Source: CAZGMJ01 sp964526785 (lineage in GTDB: Bacteria; Planctomycetota; Phycisphaerae; Sedimentisphaerales; Anaerobacaceae). From it: a stretch of DNA of 16,805 nt. Where the stretch lies: positions 1-16,805 of the forward strand of contig CAZGMJ010000090.1 of NCBI GenBank assembly GCA_964526785.1. The letters are read 5' to 3'. Both the position numbers and the translations under genes were made by a program. Under the pieces are notes generated by a model. It made no database searches and had not been told where the DNA came from. It saw nothing but the letters and a program-made list of their open reading frames with translations. Positions 1 to 6,378 of the stretch are shown in pieces; position 1 is the first letter of the stretch, and the number at the start of each line of letters is the position of its first letter.

Positions 1-101
1 CTGGTGCATGATTCAGGGATGATTGGCAGGATATAGGATGGCGTTGCGGGCCGGGTGGCCCTTTTGCGATCAGGGAGGTGGGCCATTCTCGATGCAGGCA
101 T

Positions 102-629
102 CTACGACAGCTCTCTCTCGATCGCCTTGCATGAACGACATGCAGGCAACGCCGGGGCAAGGGGGCTTGCCCTTGCGTCCGCGGTCTTGCTTCTCATCAC
201 GGGATTGGTCTTGTCATTGGAGGAAACGTATATGTGCTTGCGGGCTGTGCCCGCCGCTCGAGAAGCAGTGTAGGTCGCCTTGATTGTTCCACATTCATTC
301 GGCTCGTACTCTCCTGGGGGCAAATCCAGCACTGTACAACCACATGTGCTCTTCATGCTTGTGACTTCAAGGCGCCCTGATCCCGTATTCGCGAACCTGA
401 ATTCGCATACATTCCTGGAGCCCGGGCCGACCTCTCCCAGATCACAGACTGTACTGTCGAAAGAGATGCGAGGAGAATTCTGCCGGCACGCCGGGGCTAT
501 GCACTCAGAATCACAATCTGCCGCATCAACTGTGGTACCTATCGCAAGACTCGTGAGGCACACGCAGAGAAGATAACAGGCCGTATTGCCGTCGCAGCTG
601 TGCTTTCTCGTTTTCTCTCCAGATTTCAT
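102..629 (-). CDS. Secreted DUF1573 domain protein, abnormal C-terminus
   Basis: This 175-residue protein has a hydrophobic stretch at about residues 18-31 (YLLCVCLTSLAIG), which fits a signal peptide, although the N-region is long. Residues 55-144 form a DUF1573-type immunoglobulin-like fold. The signs are FDSTVCDLGEVGPGS, then FRFANTGSGRLEVTSMKSTCGCTV with the family's conserved CGC at 96-98, then IKATYTASRAAGTARKHIYVSSNDKTNPV. In the family the next strand is hydrophobic (such as VxLTIKGEV). Here it becomes a basic, Ala/Pro-rich tail (MRSKTADARASPLAP) that matches no DUF1573 strand, so the 3' end below about position 198 looks replaced or frameshifted. The start has AGGA about 10 nt upstream. 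It lies 105 bp downstream of the ankyrin gene on the same strand. No enzymatic role is known for the domain; it is common in secreted planctomycete and Bacteroidetes proteins. The domain call is fairly firm, the gene's integrity is not. Confidence 0.7.
   Translation of the reverse strand: MKSGEKTRKHSCDGNTACYLLCVCLTSLAIGTTVDAADCDSECIAPACRQNSPRISFDSTVCDLGEVGPGSRNVCEFRFANTGSGRLEVTSMKSTCGCTVLDLPPGEYEPNECGTIKATYTASRAAGTARKHIYVSSNDKTNPVMRSKTADARASPLAPALPACRSCKAIERELS
155..172. repeat. Perfect 7-bp hairpin in the DUF1573 tail
   Basis: GGGCAAG, a GGGG loop and CTTGCCC form a perfect inverted repeat inside the part of the DUF1573 reading frame that no longer resembles the family. There is no T-tract, so it is not a convincing intrinsic terminator. 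It may belong to a small repeat element that interrupted the gene. Confidence 0.35.
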
Positions 630-734
630 ATCATGCTGATCCTGTTGCGAACTTCAAGTCTCCGGCTCGGTCATGTTGTTGGCGAGAGTTAGAATCACAA
701 TCGGTGAAGGGCCAACTGCCAAGGAAGAGCAGCG

Positions 735-1514
735 CTATTCTTCCTTATTGTGTGTCATCAAGACCTCGGCGGCTGCTTCATGTCCCGTGTTACGAGCGAT
801 GTCGAGAGCCGTGAGTCCGGCCGGAGTCTTGAGACAAGGATCTGCGCCGGCTTTCAGTAATTCTTCGACTACAGCAGGATATCCCTCTTGAGCTGCCACA
901 TGAAGTGGCGTTAAGCCTTCTTTGTCTCTGAGATTCACATCGACACCATTGGCTATAAGCACTTCAACAGCATCCAGGAAACATCGGCGGATGGCACAAT
1001 GCAGTGGTACAACACCGTTGTCATCAATGGCATCCACGTCGGCCCCATTCTCCAACAGAACTTCCAGTATCTCAACTGTCTTGGCGTCAAATTCCTCCCT
1101 GTAATTCTTATTGCCAGCCCTGTATCTGGGCACAGAACGATCCAATGCTAGAGTAAGCAACGTCCAGCCGTGCGTCAACTTAACATTGACATCGTGGCCA
1201 TCTTGAATCACTTTGTTCAACCGCTTGACATCTCCTGCAAGAATGGAGCCTGTTAGTTTTGTGGAAGTACTAAGCAGAGAATACGACAACAATCCTATGC
1301 TTATCAGACTGATTACGATTCGGCCTGCCACGTTCCAAATCGAAGATTTCTTAAGTACAGCAAGTGAGGTGGATAAGAGACCTGACGCGCCAGCCACATA
1401 TAAGAACCAGGCTATATGCGGTGAGTACGGCACAAAGACGATACATCCAAAAAAGCCAATAGTCGCCAGAACACAAACAAGGAACAATACATCACCAATC
1501 TTATTCGAATGCAT
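735..1514 (-). CDS. Membrane-anchored ankyrin-repeat protein (candidate immunity protein)
   Basis: The protein has 259 residues. The first 85 are strongly hydrophobic, with about three membrane helices (about 7-29, 34-54, 62-82), the second and third separated by a short basic KKSS loop. From about residue 89 it is an ankyrin solenoid. The first unit is degenerate (GDVKRLNKVIQDGHDVNVKLTHGWTLL). Then come units with VEILEVLLENGADVDAIDDNGVVPLHCAI, DAVEVLIANGVDVNLRDKEGLTPLHVAA and PAVVEELLKAGADPCLKTPAGLTALDIA, ending in a capping helix. The repeats would face one side of the membrane and bind a protein partner. The gene begins 93 bp after the stop of the RHS fragment, on the same strand, and is clearly less GC-rich than the housekeeping genes to the right. 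Ankyrin proteins are among the known immunity families next to polymorphic toxins, so an immunity role is suggested by position but not shown. The start has only a weak GAG ribosome site. Confidence 0.85.
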   Translation of the reverse strand: MHSNKIGDVLFLVCVLATIGFFGCIVFVPYSPHIAWFLYVAGASGLLSTSLAVLKKSSIWNVAGRIVISLISIGLLSYSLLSTSTKLTGSILAGDVKRLNKVIQDGHDVNVKLTHGWTLLTLALDRSVPRYRAGNKNYREEFDAKTVEILEVLLENGADVDAIDDNGVVPLHCAIRRCFLDAVEVLIANGVDVNLRDKEGLTPLHVAAQEGYPAVVEELLKAGADPCLKTPAGLTALDIARNTGHEAAAEVLMTHNKEE

Positions 1515-1607
1515 TGAACTATCTCAGCCAAGCAATACAAGTATCAAAGACATTTGACGAGTATTCCCAATAACGTTGATACATCTACCAGGACCCTGCA
1601 TGCATTG

Positions 1608-2870
1608 TTACCAACTCCCACTTGCACCTGCAGGACCGGAAGGTATTTCTACCCATTCAGAGGGAGGGCGGCCAAAGGCCCCAGAAGAAATGACTGGGAA
1701 TCCGGGGCGGATTGTGGCCGTTAGGTTCCATATGTATTCCTTGCATGTTGTCTTGCAGTGACTCTTGGAGCCAACGGCAAGATAGGTCTTTCCAGCGTAG
1801 CCAGCCCATGCCCACGATTCCTTGGCAAATCCACTATCCTCGTTGAAGAAACTCCATGCAGTCCCCCAAGTCAAAGCGATTCCATTTCTGGCGACCGCGG
1901 CTCTGAAGTCATATCCTGTACACAGCTTAGTCATTACGCCCCATTGCCAGTAGTTCACCTCGTGAGCACTGTAGCATTTGCCATTTACAGTGACTGTCTC
2001 TGCGCAATCACAGGTGCCACATTTTGTATGCGGGTTCTTCAACTTGTATTCATAGATATTGTGTAGTTCATCGATATCCCACGAGAATGGGCCCATCGCG
2101 CCAGAACACAGCATCATTCGATCCCATATTGATGAACTATTGAAGTATGATTTCATACTTCTCCGTAGTCGATGAAGGGCGTATGTTACATCCGGCCCAC
2201 AAGTGCCACACTTTGAAGCGGGCGTTGCGTCCCCGGTGCTGATGATCGGACCAGCACCCGGATATGGACTCCATCTTATGAGTCCATAGGGATCAGATTT
2301 CGTGTGAGGCGACGAACCAAAAGCTTCGTAAATGCCAGCCCCATCTTCATACTGTTCAAGTGGAGCAAATATGTTCGGCATCTGAGGATTTGGAGTGATC
2401 CCCAACGGATCCTGCGTCAGCCACCTTCCTGTATAGTAGTCGTAGTAGCGGTTTCGATTGTACTGCAGGACCAGATCGTTGCTGTCGAGGAAGTCCACGC
2501 GTCGGCCTGTGAAGAGGTAGGGGTTGCCCAGGGCGGAGGAATCGCCGCTGGTTTCATCGCCGTCGAACCAGTTGCCGTCGCCGCCGTCGCCGGTGTAGAT
2601 CGTGGGGTTGCCGTAGGCGTCGTACTCGTAGCGTTCGTGGATGGTACCGCCGAGGGTGAGCAGTACGGCGGGGCTGTGGAGATGATCGTGCGTGTAGTAG
2701 TATTCGGTGCTGTCGCTGTCGATCATGAACAGGACCTCGTCGATAGTATTGCCGTAGGCGAACTTGCGCCGGATATTGTTGGATCCGTCGTATTCGGCCA
2801 GTACGCGCCAGTTGTGATCATAGTAATACAAGGTCGTCTCGCTTGCAACCGGAATGGTGTATTTTCGAAG
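1608..2870 (-). pseudogene. 5'-truncated RHS core with variable Cys/Trp-rich C-terminal tip
   Basis: From about position 2870 downward the frame reads typical RHS core. It has YD-type units (LYYYDHNWRVLAEYD, FAYGNTIDEVLFM, YYYTHDHLHSPAVLLT, RYEYDAYGNPTIY), then the core boundary FTGRRVD, LQYNRNRYYDYYTGRWLTQDPLG and a final DPYG at about 2285. After that comes a variable tip of about 220 residues (from about 2273). It is rich in Cys and Trp, with CGTCGPDVT, CGTCDCAETVTVNGKCYSAHEVNYWQWG, WAWAGYAGKTY and HCKTTC. I recall similar tips on other planctomycete RHS proteins but know no assigned function. The frame stays open upstream to 3572 only because it runs through GC-rich repeats. The first Met inside the core is at 2726, in mid-motif, and there is no signal peptide, so this is the 3' remnant of a much larger secreted protein. 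The ankyrin gene follows 93 bp downstream. Confidence 0.75.
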
Positions 2871-3017
2871 GGAATGCGGGCGTTTGGCAGTGCGGGAAGG
2901 CAAGAAGTCGAGATTCGATAGTGGAGAATTGATGCGGGAGGAGGCGCTAGCGTGCAGGGTTTCTGACACAGGGGAGCACGTCGGTTCTGTTCGTTGGTTG
3001 TTGAGCTCCCGGCTCGG

Positions 3018-3165
3018 GGGTGGGTCGCGCTGCTGGAGTGGAGCTTGTTCGCCGGCAGACCCATTCGACTCCGCTGCGCTTCGCTCAGGGTGACAAGGTC
3101 GCGGCGGAGGGATTTTGCGCGATCTGAGCAAGGGCTTGTTCGGGTGCGAGATTTCTCCGTTTCGG
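3018..3165 (+). repeat. Composite repeat cassette, copy 1
   Basis: The cassette has three blocks in fixed order. A is 'gctgctggagtggagcttgt' plus 'tcgccggcaga'. B is 'ttcgactccgctgcgcttcg' plus 'ctcagggtgacaaggtc'. C is 'gatctgagcaagggcttgtt' plus 'cgggtgcgagatttctccg'. The same order recurs at 3450 and 3718. Confidence 0.7.
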
Positions 3166-3281
3166 GCCGCGCGTTCGGCTTTGCTCAGGGCAGGCTCTGG
3201 GGCGGCCCTGTAGTCGGAATGACGATGTTTGGGCTGGGTGGGTGAGTAGCTTCCTGTGCGGTGCGGATATCTCTCCGCTGC

Positions 3282-3301
3282 GTCTCGACTTATGTCGAGA
3301 C
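3282..3301. repeat. Perfect 8-bp inverted repeat
   Basis: GTCTCGAC, loop TTAT, GTCGAGAC. This is a small palindromic unit within the repeat patchwork, followed by a 'tcgagatgaca' word that resembles the ends of the neighbouring repeats. Confidence 0.6.
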
Positions 3302-3449
3302 TCCGGTCGAGATGACAAAGAGCGGTGTGCTCGGTATGAAGGCGACGGGGGGGGAAAGTGGCATTTTGGCTCGGAAAAAGGAAGGAGCAGAACGCAGGAC
3401 AGAGAATACAGAAAACAGAAGGGCAGGGCGTTGTCGGTGGCGAGGCCGT

Positions 3450-3617
3450 GCTGCTGGAGTGGAGTTTGTTCGCGGGCAGATCCATTCGACTCCGCTGCGC
3501 TTCGCTCGGAATGACACGGGGGGCTGCGCTTCGCTCAGGGTGACAAGGTCGGAGCGGAGGCGTTTTTCGCACGACGCGGGTAAGGACTTGTTCGGGTGCG
3601 AGATTCCTCCGTTTCGG
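3450..3617 (+). repeat. Composite repeat cassette, copy 2
   Basis: Blocks A, B and C occur in the same order as copy 1, with substitutions. Block B is partly duplicated: 'gctgcgcttcgctcggaatgac' and then 'gctgcgcttcgctcaggg' follow one another. Block C is diverged (acgacgcgggtaaggacttg, then ttcgggtgcgagattcctcc). Confidence 0.7.
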
Positions 3618-3640
3618 CCTTTGGCCTTCAGTCGGAATGA

Positions 3641-3663
3641 CCCCCGCCTACAACATGCGGGGG
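3641..3663. repeat. Perfect 7-bp hairpin
   Basis: CCCCCGC, a 9-nt loop (ctacaacat) and GCGGGGG. It lies 17 bp from the ATTCCCGC palindrome, and the two together probably form one larger dispersed repeat. Confidence 0.6.
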
Positions 3664-3680
3664 CAGGCTCGAGGGTCTGG

Positions 3681-3700
3681 ATTCCCGCTTTCGCGGGAAT
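3681..3700. repeat. dRS3-like palindrome ATTCCCGC...GCGGGAAT
   Basis: ATTCCCGC, loop TTTC, GCGGGAAT is a perfect 20-nt inverted repeat, flanked by 'tctgg' and 'gacaggg'. The ATTCCC-N8-GGGAAT form matches the small dispersed repeat described as dRS3 in Neisseria and seen in many unrelated genomes. This is a resemblance only and says nothing of origin. Confidence 0.7.
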
Positions 3701-3717
3701 GACAGGGTCCGGTCGAA

Positions 3718-3910
3718 GGGTGGGTCGCGCTGCTGGAGTGGAGCTTGTTCGCGGGCAGATTCCTCGACTTCGCTCCGCTCCGCTCGGAATGACACGGGGG
3801 GCTGCGCTTGGTCGAGATGACACGCGGTTGGGGACAATGCCCGGATCAGGGCGGCTTGGAGGGGATTTGGCGCGATCTGAGTCAGGGCTTGTTCGGGTGG
3901 CCGATTTCTC
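3718..3910 (+). repeat. Composite repeat cassette, copy 3
   Basis: Block A repeats copy 1 nearly exactly over about 42 bp (gggtgggtcgcgctgctgga and on to cgggcaga). Block B is altered (ttcctcgacttcgctccgct). Block C (gcgcgatctgagtcagggct, then tgttcgggtggccgatttct) is closest to copy 1. About 30 extra bases separate B from C. Confidence 0.65.
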
Positions 3911-4007
3911 GCCTGCGCTTCGCCCGTGAGGGCGAGTTTCGCTCGAAATGACAGACGGCGCGCGGGGAGAGGTTGTGCCGGGTGTGCGGGGTTGTGTGTC
4001 GGCGGGG

Positions 4008-4613
4008 TCAGTTTTTGTTCTGGATCGGGTAGAGGACGATTTCGTCGGGGAAGAGTCGGTCGTCGTCGGCGTATTTGATGACGAAGGACTGGAGTTGTGT
4101 GGTGGGGGCGGTCAGGACGGTGCGACCTTCGACGACGGTGTGCTGGACGGCGTCGGGGTGTTCGGCGAGCAGTTCGTCGAGGGCTTCCTGCTGGGTCATT
4201 TTGATGCGGACGCGCGGGGTGATGGATTCGACTTTCAGGAAGGTGTGGGCGGGGACCATGAAGACGGCGTTATAGGGCCAGTCGGCCTTGTTGGGGTCTT
4301 CGATGTCGCAGACGGGCTTGTCGGGCAGGAGGTCGAGGAATACGCGGCTGTCAATGGCGGCCAGGCGGGCGAGGAAGGAGCCCCGGTGGCCGTCTCTGTC
4401 GATGATGGTCAGGGCGTAGGCCTTTTCGTGTTCGTCGGCGCGCTCGAAAGTCCATCGGTCGTGCGGGCCGTTCGGGTCGGTGGTCCAGCGGCCGAGGAGT
4501 TCTTCTTCGAAGAGCAGGTCGTCGGGGGTGAAGAGGGGGTAGATCGAGGCGACGGGCAGACAGCCGCCCAGCAGTGCGGCGATTGTGTAGAAGAGTATCT
4601 TTCGGGCGTTCAT
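4008..4613 (-). CDS. Predicted lipoprotein of unknown function
   Basis: This is a 201-residue protein with a short N-terminal hydrophobic helix (ILFYTIAALLGG) ending in a plausible lipobox, LLGGC, with the lipid-accepting Cys at 18. The mature part opens with SIYPLFTPDDLLFEEELLGRW and then DRWTFER. I recognise that pattern from uncharacterised bacterial lipoproteins of about this size, where it starts a beta-rich domain. The rest alternates short hydrophobic strands with charged loops (YALTIIDRDG, VFLDLLPDKP, FVIKYADDD). No catalytic motif is visible. AGGGAG lies 8 nt before the ATG, supporting this start. It stands alone, divergent from the TauE/SafE gene 188 bp away, with its own promoter-like sequence. 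It probably sits in a membrane facing the periplasm. Confidence 0.8.
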   Translation of the reverse strand: MNARKILFYTIAALLGGCLPVASIYPLFTPDDLLFEEELLGRWTTDPNGPHDRWTFERADEHEKAYALTIIDRDGHRGSFLARLAAIDSRVFLDLLPDKPVCDIEDPNKADWPYNAVFMVPAHTFLKVESITPRVRIKMTQQEALDELLAEHPDAVQHTVVEGRTVLTAPTTQLQSFVIKYADDDRLFPDEIVLYPIQNKN

Positions 4614-4660
4614 GGTACAGGCTCCCTTTGCGTTGTGTTGATATTCGTTCGGTTGGGTCT

Positions 4661-4689
4661 ATTGTGGTGCGGGTCGGGCGGATTGTCAA
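4661..4689 (-). promoter_or_regulatory. Sigma70-type promoter for the lipoprotein gene
   Basis: On the minus strand, TTGACA (4689-4684) is followed after 17 bp by CACAAT (4666-4661). The -35 is perfect and the -10 matches TATAAT at four of six positions. Transcription would start about 40 nt before the ATG at 4613. Confidence 0.5.
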
Positions 4690-4801
4690 TTGCAAGCGGG
4701 CGGCAAAAAGATTAGAGTGCGGGGGCGTAGCGAGGGAGTCGGGATCAACGCTGAGGAGTTCGCCGATGGGGTGATTCTTTGTTTTCGGATAAGGGGAATG
4801 C

Positions 4802-5542
4802 ATGATAGATCTTGATTTAGCCGGGTGGATTGTGGTTTCGCTGGCGGCGGTCATGGTGGGGATAGCCAAGACGGGGATTCCGGGGGTCGGGATTCTGGCG
4901 GTGCCTCTGATGGCGATCGTGCTGCCGGAGAAGCGGTCGACGGGTGTGCTGCTGGGGATTTTGATTCTGGCGGACGTTTTTGCAGTGATCTACCATCGGC
5001 ACAACGCGCGGTGGCGGCACGTGCTGCGGCTGCTGCCGGCGACGTTTGCGGGGATCGTGACGGGTTACTTTATTATGGGGCGGATCAGCAACGCGCAGCT
5101 CAAGCCGATAATCGGGGCGATCGTGCTGGTGATGCTGGGGCTGAGCCACTGGCGTTCGCGGCGGCCTGCGGGGGAGTTGGCCGTACCGACGCACTGGGGG
5201 TTTGCGGCGGTGCTGGGATTTGCGGCGGGTGTGACGACGATGATGGCGAACGCGGCCGGGCCGGTGATGATTATTTATCTGGTGGCGATGCGGCTGCCGA
5301 AGGTGGCGTTCGTGGGGACCAGTGCGTGGTTCTTTTTCATTGTGAACTGGACGAAGGTGCCGTTCAGCGGGAGTCTGGGACTGATGAACGCCGAGTCGAT
5401 CAAGCTGGATCTGATGATGGTGCCGTGTATTGCGGTGGGGGCTTTTCTGGGGGTGGTGGCGCTCAAGCGGATACCGGAGCGGACGTTTGCGGTGGTGGTG
5501 CAGTTGCTGGCGGCGGCGGCGGCGATAAAACTGCTGTTTTGA
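4802..5542 (+). CDS. Sulfite exporter TauE/SafE family permease
   Basis: This is a 246-residue polytopic membrane protein with about eight hydrophobic helices in two similar halves, the size usual for the family. The first half carries the GIAKTGIPGVGILAVPL signature (20-36). The second carries the matching AAGVTTMMANAAGPVMIIYL (141-160) and then NWTKVPF. The family moves sulfite, sulfoacetate or other small sulfur or organic anions across the inner membrane; the substrate cannot be read from sequence. AAGGGG lies 5 nt before the ATG. It leads a plus-strand run, with pcm starting 65 bp after its stop. Neither neighbour suggests sulfur metabolism, so this is probably a loose grouping and not a pathway operon. 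Confidence 0.9.
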   Translation: MIDLDLAGWIVVSLAAVMVGIAKTGIPGVGILAVPLMAIVLPEKRSTGVLLGILILADVFAVIYHRHNARWRHVLRLLPATFAGIVTGYFIMGRISNAQLKPIIGAIVLVMLGLSHWRSRRPAGELAVPTHWGFAAVLGFAAGVTTMMANAAGPVMIIYLVAMRLPKVAFVGTSAWFFFIVNWTKVPFSGSLGLMNAESIKLDLMMVPCIAVGAFLGVVALKRIPERTFAVVVQLLAAAAAIKLLF

Positions 5543-5607
5543 GCGGCGGAGTTTGTTAAGATGTTCAGCGGCGGCGGGGAGCGGGCGGTGCGACAAGGAG
5601 GTGCGTT

Positions 5608-6291
5608 TTGGTTATGCACGGGGACGACAAGGAAGACCGGTACCGGCGGGATCGCGAGCGGATGGTGCGGCTGCATCTGCGGGGGCGGGGGATTGTCGAT
5701 CCGCGGGTGCTTGGTGCGATGGAGCGGGTGCCGCGGGAGGCGTTCGTGCCGGAGCAGTACACATCGCAGGCGTATACGGACGGGCCTTTGCCGATCGGGG
5801 ACGGGCAGACGATTTCGCAGCCGTATATTGTGGCGCTGATGAGCCAGGAGCTGCGGATCGAGCCGCGGGACCGGGTGCTGGAGCTGGGGACGGGCAGCGG
5901 GTATCAGACGGCGGTGCTGAGCAAGATGGCGGATCGGGTGTATACGATCGAGCGGATTGCGGAGCTGTCGGAGCGGGCGCGGGGGATTCTGGAACGGATA
6001 GGGGTATCGAACGTGGAGTATTACGTGGGGGACGGCAGTCAGGGCTGGCCGGCTGAGCGGATGCCGGAGGGAGGGTGTTTCGAGCGAATTATGATTACGG
6101 CGGCGGTGCCGGAGATTCCGGGGCCTGTGGCGGATCAGTTGGCCGAGGGCGGCGTGCTGGTGGCGCCGAAGGGGGGGCGGACGTCGCAGCAGTTGATGGT
6201 TTATGAGAAGGAGAACGGGCGGCTGGTGCAGCATTTTGTGTGTGATGTGCGTTTCGTGCGGCTGCTGGGCGAGCACGGATTCGGAACGTAG
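5608..6291 (+). CDS. pcm: Protein-L-isoaspartate O-methyltransferase
   Basis: The enzyme methylates L-isoaspartyl residues in damaged proteins with S-adenosylmethionine, starting their repair, and is cytoplasmic. The 227 residues cover the full family. They include GDGQTISQPYIVALM (64-78, the conserved substrate-side segment), the SAM motif I VLELGTGSGYQTAVL (90-104), motif post-I VYTIERIAEL (111-120), and the C-terminal PVADQLAEGGVLVAPKGG (173-190). I chose the TTG at 5608 because AAGGAGG ends 6 nt upstream. The next in-frame start, ATG at 5614, would lie 12 nt from it. A short Arg-rich helix (RYRRDRERMVRLHLRGRGI) precedes the core, as is common. It sits between the permease and recG on the same strand. 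Confidence 0.95.
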   Translation: MVMHGDDKEDRYRRDRERMVRLHLRGRGIVDPRVLGAMERVPREAFVPEQYTSQAYTDGPLPIGDGQTISQPYIVALMSQELRIEPRDRVLELGTGSGYQTAVLSKMADRVYTIERIAELSERARGILERIGVSNVEYYVGDGSQGWPAERMPEGGCFERIMITAAVPEIPGPVADQLAEGGVLVAPKGGRTSQQLMVYEKENGRLVQHFVCDVRFVRLLGEHGFGT

Positions 6292-6378
6292 GAACGGAGC
6301 GCAGAGCGGGAAGTGACGCGGCATTGGCGGCTCAGGATATTTTGGAAGAACGATTGGAGCGCGGGGCAGGGATAGGCT

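Larger units (their letters stand above)
2871..4007. repeat. Intergenic patchwork of short interspersed repeats, no gene
   Basis: This stretch of about 1.1 kb between the RHS remnant and the lipoprotein gene holds no convincing gene. All frames are open for long runs but translate to low-complexity text such as CHPERSAA, SEAQRSRM, FPRKRESRP and IPAKAGIQ. These are familiar false translations of dispersed repeats in environmental genomes. Blocks such as 'gcttcgctcagggtgac', 'tcggaatgac' and 'ttgttcgggtgcgagat' recur. A region at about 3370-3430 is rich in aga/aca runs (gaatacagaaaacagaag), like decayed tandem repeats. The repeats begin where RHS homology ends. Confidence 0.75.

Noticed and set aside
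2871..3572. In-frame upstream extension of the RHS reading frame
   Set aside because: The text (CHPERSAA, SEAQRSRM, ANKLHSSS) is the translation of dispersed repeats, repeated within the window in several frames, and not RHS sequence.
3681..3700. Intrinsic terminator at the ATTCCCGC palindrome
   Set aside because: There is no T-tract on either side and no gene ends nearby. It fits a dispersed repeat better.
3018..3910. CRISPR array
   Set aside because: The repeats are long, diverged and irregularly spaced, with no uniform spacers and no cas genes.
3948..4715. Gly/Val/Asp-rich plus-strand frame of 255 codons
   Set aside because: It is antisense to the lipoprotein gene, which has a ribosome site, promoter and lipobox. 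The Gly/Val/Asp bias is typical of a shadow frame.
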